A program made the translations under genes and the position numbers. The notes beneath the pieces were generated by a model, which saw only the letters and a list, made by a program, of their open reading frames with translations, did not search any database and was not told where the DNA came from. A DNA stretch of 64,000 nucleotides from Volutella citrinella (lineage: Eukaryota; Ascomycota; Sordariomycetes; Hypocreales; Nectriaceae), in contig JAWZSP010000002.1 of NCBI GenBank assembly GCA_034401135.1, forward strand, positions 3,596,001 to 3,660,000, read 5' to 3'. This document shows, one piece after another, positions 30,981 to 42,183 of this stretch. Position 1 is the stretch's first letter. Each line of letters opens with the position of its first letter.

Positions 30981-33746
30981 GGCTTCCCAACTTCAAGGAG
31001 CCTGGCGCCGGTCGAAGGGCACCGTCACCCACAGACTAAGGCTGGGGCATGATGCGCAATCCATTGGGGTTGTGCTTGAGATGTAGGAAGGAGCGATGAT
31101 TTTCTCCAACCCCTTGGCCACGAACAAAGTAGCCACTGCATCTGGCAATCTCTGAGGTTTATCATGCATACTAACTACCAGAACCGCACAACTTGAGCAC
31201 CCAAGCCACGAATAACACAAACACTGTTGTTGTGGTACGTGGGACCGGCTTTCGGCTGCCTGCTCTACCCTAAGGCTTGAGTTGGAGGGGACCCGGATGG
31301 ATGACAGCTTCTACTAACATTTGTTGACTTCCCGTAACTAGTGCCAATCACTATTGCCCAAGAAATTAACCTTCTGAGCAGCGTTATCACTAATAGCCAC
31401 CATGTTCCGCTGGTGCACGAGACGCACGAGTAGTGGGCAAGACGATCGCCAGCTGTACTCAGGGCAGGATCCAGCAACAGGCGGAGCATCCGCTTGCTTT
31501 CAAACGTTGGGCCTTTGTTTGACGGGTGGAGAGGGGTGCCGGGGAGGGGCACATCATTGAGATCAAAGTACGAGTCCCACATAGGGCGGTGTTTGAAGAT
31601 TGACGACGAGGATCTGCTCCTCCGCAGGCCTTGACCGGGGTGAGGCGGACCTCTGGTCCTCCACCTCGGCTGGCCGGAGTACACCGCCAACAGGAAATGG
31701 GCTACTGGATACGGAGCACTAATAACTCGGTGGATGCAATTACACGCCTTCCCCAGAGAGTGCACGCGAGGGAATCTCCTTCGGTTATGCGACAGATGAT
31801 GGATGAGCCCATTCATGGTCAGACGGGGGCGGGACAGACAGCGCCTTTAATCATGTCGCCTGGTCACTGCGCACTCTCGCAAAGACGCACGACACCCGCA
31901 CGGCCTCTGGACTTGAGTTTGTGGGCGGGACGACGAGCTTTCTCGCCTCGAGGGCTGGTCCTGGTCCGCCCTCAGCCGCAGAACAAGAAGCAATCCCGCT
32001 CTCAACAGGTTTCAACTTTCAAAGCCAGCGGCGCACGGAGCAATCTGAATGGAGGGGGAATTGGACCGCGGCAGAAGCAGGCGCTATGTGGATTGTCGCA
32101 TCTTTGAGACGGAGAATTTATCCTTGGCAGCCGTTGAATGGGAGGGGGAGAGGAAAAAGAAAGGAGAGAAAAAGGTAAAAAAAAGTATATCGGGCGTTGC
32201 ATCCGGCCGGCGGTGGCGCTTCCCCCAAGACGCGTGGGTTTCAACCTCGCACTCACCCACAACCCACACGACACTGCGGGACGGGCTGCGCAATCTCAGG
32301 TCCTGTACCTAAAAACAGGGCTGACCGGGGCAACAGCTCCAGTACTTTTGCGTCTTCGACAGGCCGGGCTAGAAGACGCCCGCCTCAGGCCCTCAGCTGG
32401 GCCGTAACCGATCCGCACTCTCGTGGCGTCCAGTCCCGGGCACGACGCTTGCGGCTCCGCTCCCTGTTCCCTGCAACCCTAGAGCACATCAGCAGGCCCA
32501 GACTCAATGATTGACTGATTGCGCCAGGGGAGGGGGGGAGAAGCGGCTCGAGATCTTGATTTCGGGTTGTGTGTGTGTGCTTTGAGCGTCGACGGGGGTC
32601 TAAAACAATGCTTGTTGCTCAACTTGCTTTGTGTGGGCATTTTTTGCTTCTGCCCATCGGTTCTGCGGGGAAACGTTGCAGCCCGGAGCAGCTCCATGGC
32701 GGTTTCACGGAGCTCAGATGCGACAGGCCCGTTTCTGGTTGATTCCTCTGGCGGGGGAACGGTGTCATGACTGACTGCATCTCGCGTTCCACATGTTGTA
32801 AGATACGGTCCACGGTCCACCCGTCGAGCAGGCAGATGGAGTCGTTTGGGGGGCCGTGCAATGAGGGCCAGGTCTGCGGCCGAGCTGACTCGCGCACCCG
32901 AGAGAAGCTGCTCCCCTCTGCGGGCCGAGACAACTCGACGATGGGTGAACTGGCTGCTCTGCTCGCGAGAGAATTGCCCAGTTCGCATCAAGCACCATAA
33001 AAAAAACGTGGCGGGCCAGGAGTGCGTTATCGCCGCCTCGTCTTAGGCTCCAGGTGTTGGCGTTGGCGTTGGCGTCGAGAGCGGAACCTCGTCTTTCTTG
33101 CCTGTGTGTGTAAGAACAAGTCAACGGCCGGTCCGTACGCCCGGCCACGTTTTTTTCTGGCAGCTCCCGCCAACGGCTAGGCCGCCTGGCGTGCGATGCG
33201 CCGCCCGTTGATTTGTCCAGCCCACGCCCGCGACGCCTTGCGGCTCTCACAAACACGCCCAACAGGCACATTACGCCAGCGGCTCCCGCCCCCCCCCTCC
33301 CCTGCGATGGATATGATAGATTGGGCAGACAGGCGGCCGTGGTTGGCTGGGATTGGGGGCTCGGGGACTGGGGGCGAGATTTGCGTCTCGAGGTTGAGAG
33401 CGATCGGCCTCGTCCCGCTTGTGTGCGGATCCGGTCCTTGTTCCTGGGCTTTCCTTGTCCCTGGGCCCGAGCTCGAACGCATGCTGCAGGTCAGTTGCAG
33501 CGCGAGGTGAGGTGAGATGCTGCCCTCCTCCTCTCCTGTGGTGGACGGACGGAGAGGGGAGGGGAGGGGAGCAAGTCTGTGTGTTTGTGCCCAATTAATT
33601 AGCGTAGGAGGCTTCGATATGTAGCTGGTGTTCCCCTTTGCCCCGTCGACTTACATGCATGCAGGTCTCGGTTTTGCTCTCCTCCATCCTCATCCATTCG
33701 TTTCTTGCCCTTTTCCATCTGTTGGTTCGTCAGAGGGCTACACGAG
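30981..33746. other. Divergent intergenic region, 2.8 kb
   Basis: No supported gene between the carboxypeptidase-like gene and the membrane-protein gene. A minus-strand segment near 31450-31600 reads MWDSYFDLNDVPLPGTPLHP but has no splice-supported extension. The right part (about 32500-33740) is probably the promoter and leader of the membrane-protein gene. Confidence 0.5.
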
Positions 33747-35032
33747 ATGGTTGGCTTTCTCATCCCCGAAGGGTATATCCCTATCAAGGCCAGCACCAAT
33801 GACATGAACATTGCCAGCATCGCCTTCGGAGTGTCCCTGGGAGTGTGCATCTTCACCTTTGCCAAGGCCGGCCAGCAGTCGGTCAGGTCGTGGAAGCGAA
33901 GCAGGCGGTCCAGTCAATATCTTATCCTCGTCTGGGTCGAATGGCTATCGAGTACGGTAATGAGCGCCATCAGCTGGTGCTATTTGAGAGGGTACATCGA
34001 GCCTGGGTTCCCCTACTTTTTCGCCGTCGGTGAGTGTTGGCTGTGTAACGTGTGGCACACGTCTCCCCCATCATGTACGGGCGTCGCATGTGTTGACGAT
34101 GCCTTCAGTTCTCCTATGGGCTATCCAAATCCAGACACTCATCCAGATCATCATTAATCGAATCGCAATCCTCATGGTCAACCGACAGAATGCATCCAAG
34201 CTCAAGTGGTCATTTTTCGCCGGTCTCCTGCTCATCAACATCAGCGTCTTCGTCTGCTGGATCCCCGCCCGCCTCCAAATCAACCATACTTGGATCCAGG
34301 TCAACAACATTTGGGATCGCGTTGAAAAGGTCATCTTCCTCATCATGGACGCTGCCCTAAACGTCTACTTTATCTACCTCGTCAGGTCCCGCCTAATCGC
34401 CAACGGCCTCACCAAGTACAACCGACTATTCCGTTTCAACCTGGGCATGATTGCCGTTTCCATGACCATGGACGTAAGTACATAGTATTGCAACGCCTGA
34501 TATTGTGTGTGTTAGCTGCTGACGAGTAGTAGGTCTTGCTGATTGCGATGATGTCGCTCCCCAACGATATTGTGTAAGTAACAAGATGCATATATAGATG
34601 TCGCGTGCTAACGGCGCCCACAGCTATGTCCAGTTCCACCCCCTCGCATACCTCGTCAAGCTTCATATCGAGATGAACATGGCCGAACTCATCACCAAGG
34701 TGGTCAAGTCGACCAACCCTTCCGGCTACGACTACGACTACTCTGGCTCCCGCTCCCTGGGCACTCAGGCGAACAAGGCTTTGTCAAAGGGACACGGCAC
34801 GGGTAACAAGCACGTGGAGTCAATGTTTGGCAACAGGGGCAACACGACCTTTATCGAGGCCGGAGGGGACGACGACATCGAGCTGCCTACGCGAGACATG
34901 AATGGCATCCAGAAGACGACGACAACGCAGGTCGTGGTCAAGACGTCTGCGCAATCGGACTACGACGACCACGACATCGCCAGCGAGTCAAGTTCGACTC
35001 GGCGCCTCAAGAGGGAGAACTACTCCAATTAA
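33747..35032 (+). CDS. Polytopic membrane protein, possibly seven-helix
   Basis: Four exons (33747-34029, 34109-34473, 34533-34573, 34624-35032) give 365 residues. Hydrophobic segments include IASIAFGVSLGVCIFTF, LVWVEWLSSTVMSAISW, LLWAIQIQTLIQIIINRI, FFAGLLLINISVFVCWIP, VIFLIMDAALNVYFIYLV and LGMIAVSMTMDVLLIAM. These make about six or seven helices, followed by a cytosolic C-terminal tail of about 130 residues. The tail is rich in Gly, Ser, Thr and Asp and ends RRLKRENYSN. The layout is like fungal integral membrane or receptor-like proteins of unknown function; I do not see a CFEM domain or a retinal-binding motif. Exon 3 is only 41 nt. The frame is open upstream of the chosen ATG only through a TTG codon, so 33747 is the first usable start. 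Confidence 0.85.
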
Positions 35033-35827
35033 TAGACGATTTGATCGGAACCGCGGCACATTTCTGGCTTCTGCCGTTGTTCTTAGAAAGGGCAACGCGT
35101 CCGAATATATATGTTGTATAATACCCCTGTCTCGGCAAGCTGGGAGCAGTGGCGTGGCTCCGGGCTAGGAATGCCGAGTTCTTTTTGTTTTGTTGGTCGC
35201 GACGTTGCGGCACCTCGAGTAGACGATGGCAGGACGGCCGTACGTCAGCACTCGCCTGTACATGGATTTATCGGGACATTTCCCGGCCTTGAAATAGAAT
35301 AATACCACCTCAGCGATTTTCACACTTCTTTCTATAATAGATTTAGGACCAAGGGCTCACCTTCGTTGTTTGGGTGCATCTCGGGGGTAATTTCACAATG
35401 ATTACAAAACGCACACCCGTGCGACTGTTGCATCAGCCGTGCCCGGCTTGCAAGTCCGGAGGTCGGCGTGCATAAATCGCCGGCCGGCGAGATGTGGGCC
35501 CCCAAAAATCGGAGGTCGGACCTTGAACAGATGCCGACCGATAGCGACGGTGACGTAGCCAATGGGGAGGAAGTAGCTTTCACCGCGTCCAGAAAAGTCC
35601 AGGGCAGCCTCTCTCGCTTCTAGCCCCCAGTGCTGACTCTGACTTTCCTTTCTCACAAAAAAACATCAAAGGGTTGAAGCCGGCGAGCCTGGGAGTCCTC
35701 GCATCACCGGCTCTTTGGCTGTCCGCGCGACGTCTTGCCGCCGTACCACGAATCTCCCCGTCCATATGCGCTACTCGGTGCGACGTGCCGGCCCTGGTCT
35801 CGTTCGCTGCACCACACGGCGCACGGC
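35033..35827. other. Intergenic region
   Basis: About 800 bp containing the 3' flank of the membrane-protein gene and the promoter of the DUF924 gene. No gene seen. Confidence 0.6.
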
Positions 35828-36863
35828 ATGTTGGCCGCCCTCGTCCTGCTTCTGTTTGCCAGACTGCTGAACCGCGACCCAGATCGAAGTATCGCCGCCC
35901 AGGATCCGACGCCAGCACCGCCATCCCAGGGCCCTCTGTTTCCTGCGCCGCCAGCACATCGCAGTCTGAGCCTCGCGCCGCTGCAGCCCACTGCTGCTGC
36001 ACTGTCGCCTAAGATGGAGGCCCCTCGTAGCAAGAACCTGGCCCTGCTGGAGCCGCACCTGACACCCGACCTCCTCAAGGGCGTTCGGGACTTCTGGTTC
36101 GAGCACCTGGAGACGGACGAGGCCCGGATCAGGCCCGACATGGAGCACAACAAGCGGTGGTTCATGAGCGGCAGGGAGCTGGACGCCATCTGCGTGTAAG
36201 TTTCTGGCCAGTTCCGGAACTGTAAGCGTGTCCTGACGATGGGTCGTGCACAGGAAGCGTTTCGCACCAGCACTCGAGGCCATCCGCGCCTCGGGTGCCA
36301 CCACCGGCCACGACGTCATCTCCGTCGCGCAGCCGCGACGCCCGATGGACTGGCTCAGCCTGGTGATCCTCCTGGACCAGATCCCGCGCAACTGCTACCG
36401 CGACGGGTCGTCCCGGGTCGTGTTCCAGCTCATGGACCCCATCGCGCTGCAGGTGGCTATGACGGCGCTGGGCCAGGGCATCCCGGACCAGGTGCCGGAG
36501 CTGCGGTGGCAGCTGGCCTACCGCACCTGGTTCTACATGCCGCTTATGCACTCAGAGGCGGCCGTGTTCCACGACAAGGCCGTCGAGGAGTACGCCCGGA
36601 TGGCCGACGACGTGGCGGGCCTGGCGACGGGTGACGGCAGCGGCGACGCCGACGACTTTCAGCGCAAGGCGAGGGCCGTGGTCCAGAGGGACCCCGAGGC
36701 GGCCAAGGCGCTGGTCAACTTGAGCCTCAACTTTGAGAAGCGGCACCAGGCCATTATCCAGCGGTTCGGCCGATATCCGCACCGTAACGAGGCACTGGGG
36801 AGGGAGTCGACTGCCGAGGAGGTGGAGTATTTGGCCAACGGGGGGGAAACGTTTGGTGGCTGA
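35828..36863 (+). CDS. DUF924 family protein
   Basis: Two exons (35828-36195, 36254-36863) with a 58-nt intron give 325 residues. The DUF924 hallmarks are present: VRDFWFEHL, NKRWFMSG, WLSLVILLDQIPRNCYR and, near the C terminus, NFEKRHQAIIQRFGRYPHRN followed by LGRESTAEE. The bacterial and fungal family has a TPR-like helical fold and no established activity. The N-terminal MLAALVLLLFARLLNRD could be a membrane anchor or mitochondrial presequence. A second in-frame Met (MEAPRSKN, at 36014) sits closer to the domain and could be the real start, giving 263 residues. Confidence 0.88.
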
Positions 36864-37802
36864 CGAGGGGGCGATACAGTTGCATGCGTGAATGGTGCGT
36901 ATGCAAACGCGTGTCTGGATGTGTGGTGTGTATTGTGTATCTGTGTGTATTTGTGTACAGATAATCTGCAAGAGGAGCAAACAACAGCTATTACGACACC
37001 CATTCCTCCGTACAACAAGCAACTACGTATGCGGCTGCTCTTGTCAGCTTTGTCAGGAATCAATTCGGCCGAGTTCGCGAGTCTCCGTCAAAATAGATCA
37101 AGGGTTCCGCCACCAATTCCATATGATCTTCCCATATACGGCCTAGGATCCCCCCGGCGGCCTAAACATCCGCCCGAGGGCTTCATTGGCAGCAATTGAA
37201 TGAGGAATCCCATCCCTGGGCCGTTGCCGTTCTCCAACATGGCGCCCCACTAGTTACGCTCTGGAACCAGCATTTCCCCGCGATGGCCCCCGTCCCCCCT
37301 AGTAGGAGAAAGCAGGAGGGCATCCCATCCCCGAGACAGCCTGGTTGGTTGGCTGGTCCTGTCATGGCGGCCGGCTCCTCGCCCGCCCCCTCCGCCTCCC
37401 CCCCCCAACAGCCCCCCAGCGACCGCGTGATGCCGGAAAGCGGTTGGTGGCGTTGCATCGCGGGCCAATTTGGCGCCAGGTCCCGTCAAACGGTCGTCGA
37501 AGGAAGCTCGTCGCCATCGTATTCGTCTTTTTTTCTTTTAATCTGCCGCTCCCCCTTCGCTAGCCAACCGGGTGGTGTTGCGGCCGGTTGGTCGCAGCAC
37601 AGCACGCAGTGGGGGTACATGTACATATTCCAGTGCATCCCATCCCATCCCCCCTAACGTCGCGTGACGGTCTGTGATCTGTTACAGGCGGACGGATTCC
37701 CTCTTGGATTTATTCCCGCCCTCCCACACCCGCTCCGCCTGCTTTTTGCTGACTGCATATACGCTGCTGCTGTCATCATTCTAATTCCAAAGTCCTGACA
37801 TT
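36864..37802. other. Intergenic region
   Basis: No gene in 940 bp. A GT-rich stretch at about 36895-36960 follows the DUF924 stop codon; the right end is the leader of the next gene. Confidence 0.6.
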
Positions 37803-38710
37803 ATGGTCAACACCCGAGCCTCGTCCCGCGCGGCCAGCGCCGTCCCCGAGTCCCCACCCCCCGAATCCCCGGCCAGCGCCCGGCGCCGAACACCGCCGTC
37901 GTCCAAAGCGACCTCCGCCAACGATGCTGCTGCCGTTGCTGCTATCCCCCCAAAGACCCCCCGGAAGAAGCGCGCCGCAAAGGCCACGCCCACCAAGGGC
38001 TGGTACCACGTCCCTTCATCGTTGACCGTCCTCTGGCTCGCCATCTCCCTCCCCCTCGTCGCTTGGGACACGGGCTACATCCTCGGCCGACCCGAGACCA
38101 TGCCGGGCGGCAAGCTACACGCTCCCCTCTGGGTTCCGTACAAGCTCTACGGCACCGTCGACTATGTCTACGGCTGGAAGGCCTGGAACAATCGCGAGGG
38201 CTTCACCGCCGCCCAGGGAACCATGAACATTGTCGAGAGCCTCATGTACGCGGCATACATTGCCCTGGTTTTCTGGCGCAAGGGCACAACCGTCGTCGAC
38301 GCTGCCGGCGCAACCCGGACCGCGCTGACCGGCCGGGACGGCGCATTAGCGGCCCTGGTGGGGTTCGGCGCATCGCTCATGACCGTCAGCAAGACGGCTC
38401 TGTACGGTAAGTTTGCCGAGTTGGGCCCCCCGTCAGCTTTTAGACTGCCGGCTGACACCTGGATCAACCCCAGGCCTGAATGAATACCATAGTGGCTTCG
38501 CCAACGTCGGCCACAACAGCCTGAGGGACTTGATCATCCTGTGGATTCTTCCCAAGTGAGTCGCCGCCTTAAATTGGTGGATGGTCTTATAATCTGACAT
38601 GTGTGTGCAGCGGCGCCTGGCTGGTGTTTCCTAGCATCATGATCTGGTCCTTTGGGAGTGACATCCTGGACGGCCTGACGCTGGCATCGACCACCTCCCA
38701 CGTAAGCTGA
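37803..38710 (+). CDS. EXPERA-like membrane protein
   Basis: Three exons (37803-38406, 38474-38555, 38611-38710) give 261 residues. The first 65 residues are Ser/Pro/Ala-rich and basic (KTPRKKRAAKATPTKGW), a disordered N terminus. Hydrophobic helices follow: LTVLWLAISLPLVAWDTGYI, MNIVESLMYAAYIALVFW, LAALVGFGASLMTVSKTALY, LRDLIILWILPN and LVFPSIMIWSFGSDIL. The stretch HAPLWVPYKLYGTVDYVYGW resembles the EXPERA-type sterol isomerase/TMEM97 fold, where it follows a first helix ending in an acidic residue. Function is not established; catalytic residues of sterol isomerase were not confirmed. GTAAGC at the last coding triplets could be another donor, so the C terminus is slightly uncertain. Confidence 0.8.
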
Positions 38711-39128
38711 ACCAAGCACAAGACCGATGCCGAGGAAACGAAGAAATGAGAAACACGGCTCCTATTTTGGGGACAATGGCATGGTGGGAAATAATTTGGG
38801 TCATTTGTTAAAGCGGATACATTTATGTGTGCCATCAGAGCATATGCGTGTGTGTATATATATATGCCATGTCTTCTTCGGGTATCGACTATTTGCATAG
38901 CATTAAAAAAGACATCATGTTGTCTTCGGGTCTCTCATTGGGGTATCAGTTCATGAGAGTAACAAAAAAAAAACCAGAGAATTCGCAAATGAATGGAAGA
39001 TGCAAAGCCGCGTGGCTTGAGAGTGTCGTCAGCAGAAAGAAACAATGTGGCCGCCAGCGCACAGGAAAAGGAATGGCTTCGTCCAAAGCGTGTATATGCG
39101 TATGCATCCATCCTCCCCCTCCTCTCTT
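38711..39128. other. Convergent 3' flanks
   Basis: About 420 bp with a (TG)n(TA)n tract at 38847-38865. No gene seen. Confidence 0.6.
38847..38865. repeat. (TG)n(TA)n dinucleotide repeat
   Basis: GTGTGTGTATATATATATG in the 3' flank of the EXPERA-like gene. Confidence 0.85.
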
Positions 39129-42100
39129 TTACCTCATTTCTGTCAGACCACCCAGGTCTGCGTACTGTTCCCATGCGGGCATTGTGGCCTCATTCGTTTC
39201 ATCATCCCCACGTGCCCGCTCCCTATCCATGAAAATCTGCATCGCGTTCCAATCGGGGTCGTCTGGGAGTATATACGGTTCCGTCACCATCTCTTGGTCG
39301 CTGTCCTCGTCCTTGATTTGAAGCCCGGGCTCCGTCATGCTGGTAGGGATCGGGGGCACCGCAGGGATCTGGCTTCTCCTCCGGAAGTCGGGTATCCTGC
39401 CGCGGCGGCTGAGTGATCGTGACAGCGGGCCAAACGAGTTGTGGCGCTTTGGCATGTCCGGTACCTGGGCTGGTTCCTCCAAATCGTCTTGGACCTTGAC
39501 ATCTTCTGTGAATATGGCGCTTATAGGGCGACGTTTGGGCAGCTTGCCCGACACAGAACGCGCCACCATTGACACCACCTCACGTCGCTTTTGGCGCTTC
39601 GACTTCGACTTGGTTATGGGCGGCGCAGAGGTATCCATATAGTAAGTAATCGGAGGCGTTTCCTCCACGGGGGAGTCCATTGTGTCGTCGGAGCTCACCA
39701 TGCTCTCGGGGGTAGATCCTCCACGGCCGGTATCCTTGGAAGCTGTTGAGTTGCCGCGCAGGGGTATCTTGGATGTGTTGATAGCTAGCCTATCGCTGTC
39801 CATGCTGACCTCGTTTGTTCCATTTCCGTAGCCATGGACTACGATCTCGTGATGGGTGGACCGATACGATGACGAAGCAGTTCGCGGCGGCGTGCTGGGC
39901 GCGGGCTTGAACAAGATCATGGACCGCCTGAGGGTGGATGACCGGCTGAGGCCGCTAGTGAACGAGTTCGAGCGTATCGGAAGGGATAAGCGACGGTCGA
40001 GTGTGGTTTTAGGGACTTCCACCGCTTCATTGAACGTCTCCTTGTGCGTGAGAGCGAAATAGTCAATGTCGGGTTTGATTTCAATCCTTCCAGGCAGGCT
40101 CGACATTGTGGGAACATCTCGGAACTCCACGCACAAACTGTCTGTCACCAGCTGCGTTTGCCGCCTGAGAAGTCGTTCAATGTTAGGCGGTCTTCCCCAG
40201 GGAGGGATGTTGACCGTCGAAACCGAGAGTGTGTATGGACTCTCCTCGCAATCGTCCTCGATCTCGGGCGGTACTTCTGTCACACTGCGGAGAACCTGGT
40301 AGACGGCATAGACCAAAATCCATCGTACCTTTCGTGCGTCGACCAAAGAGACCTTTTCTTGTCTGTCGGCTTTGTTGGTCGAGATGATGGACTCTTCTTC
40401 AAATTTGCGGTAAGCTCGCACCAATTGGTTATGGGCCACACCGGGCTTGGAGATATTCGACGCTTTCGATAACGCTGCATGAGCTGTCACACGCCGATCG
40501 GACCTGAACCGCTCCCGCCCAGGGAGCCACGACATCCTCCGGGAGGGCTTGTCGGAGACTTGGGGGATTAGGGGTAGGGGGTGTGGGAGTGACTCGAAGC
40601 CATGGTCAATGTCGAACGAGTTGACCAATTGGATTGTGCAGATGCCGCCAAACGCAGTGGATGGCATCGTTTGCGATGATGTGTAGTCGTCATCCACCAA
40701 GAGGTCGTATAGTGCCTCAAAATCCTCGCGCATTATCCGCAAGGTGGCCAAGTCGAAGATACCTGATCCATTCTTAAAGGATCGGGGAGGGTAGTATCCG
40801 AGCTTTGCCGCGTAGAATGACATTAGGAAACTTCTGAAGCGCTCCAGATGCGCACGAGCTCCGGCTGATACGCTCAAGTGTGCCTCAGAGAGCTCGTCAT
40901 CCAGGAATGAACCCAGCAAGGACGACGTTTGAGTGAGCCTGCGGTCTAAATCCATCCTCGCGCGCCGAATGAGCTTTCGCGACTCAGTGCTGGCGTTCTA
41001 CTATGTGTCAGTAATATTCAGAGAAGATCAGGCCGGGCGCAATACCTTGTGTTCAAGGCTGGTGTAGAGGCGGTCACCCATCCCCACGCAATGGGTGAAA
41101 GCCCTCGTATACAGCTCGCCCAGTTGGAACGTCTCGGCGAGGTGCAGCAGAGCCAGAGCGTGGTCTGGCTGGTTAATCATATCCAGATATCCTTCTTCGT
41201 CAAAGTAATCAATCATGTCTTGGACATTGTTGTCAACGCCGGCACGGAATTCATGCATGCTGTGCAGAAGCCCCACGAAGGCATGCCCGAGGCTCGATCC
41301 CACCATTGATCTTCGAAATACCCAGGCAAACAAGTTTCGCATCGCGAGGTGGTACTGGAAAGCCTGTGACTTGTCTGTCAATGGAGGGGCTGGTATGTAG
41401 AGGTCAACCTTTGTCGACGTGTTCTTCCTGGCCCATCTCGTCAATTCTCGGAGGTTTGGAAGCTTGACACCCTCCCAGGAAATGAACCGTTCTACCAGAG
41501 GGTAGCATCGGGCTTCTAGCAAAGCCAAAAACGGTACTTTGAAGGATGGTCCTCTCCTAGAATGGCCCTTGGCAAACAGGTACACCAGGCAATTCCCATC
41601 CCGTAGCCACAACTCCGAATCCTTTGCTCAAGTCAGCATCATGACTTGAAATGGCTTCGTGAAAACTCCTTTGCCTCAACGTACCTTCCGTAGACCGTCC
41701 CATTCGGCGCTCATCCGGGCAGCACCATCCCATCTCCTCATCAAAGATTGATTCGATCGCAGGGAAGACAATGAGGCCATCCTTGCCCCCTCCAATGTTC
41801 TCGCTTGGTTCGGCATCGTGGCAGGACCGTCCTCCCCCTGAGAGGAGGTGTCGATTATAGTATTGTCGAATGTCGTAAGGCTCGATCGAAGCCTCCGGAA
41901 TGATGACGGGGCCGGTCCCTCCAGAGCGAGACTGCAACTGCCGCGCGATCGGTTTGGGCGGGATGCAGGGTCGTACGTAGTATGTGAAGCCGCAACCCTG
42001 CGCGCTGGCCGGCTTCACCAATGAGGCCCAAGATCCAGCTGCAGGTTGAGCAGCTTCGATCTGTTGCAGAAGCAACGCCGTAGGCTTAAAGAGATTGGGA

Positions 42101-42183
42101 GGATCTCAACATACTGGGCAACACGCAACACAGCTCCCAGCCATTCCAAGCAGCAGGCGCCCGGCTTTGTCGACAAGGAACAT
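39129..42183 (-). CDS. Large conserved fungal protein (DUF8004-like)
   Basis: Proposed exons 42183-42115, 42060-41685, 41626-41046 and 40997-39129 give 964 residues. The well-supported core starts near DSELWLRDGNCLVYLFAKG and RRGPSFKVPFLALLEARC. A helical region follows (FDEEGYLDMINQPDHALALL, LSEAHLSVSAGARAHLERF, RKVRWILVYAVYQVLRSV). The last 300 residues are a Ser/Thr/Arg-rich, probably disordered tail. From memory, such proteins carry the uncharacterised fungal domain DUF8004. The first intron pair is uncertain: the donor GTACGT at 41684 needs the acceptor GAG at 41627 to keep frame, although the better-placed AAAG at 41622 breaks it. The first exon (MFLVDKAGRLLLGM) is the least certain part. 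No transmembrane helix is evident. Confidence 0.75.

Noticed and set aside
31265..31816. 183-codon minus-strand frame with a coding-like middle
   Set aside because: Flanking residues are not protein-like and no start, promoter or splice partner was found.
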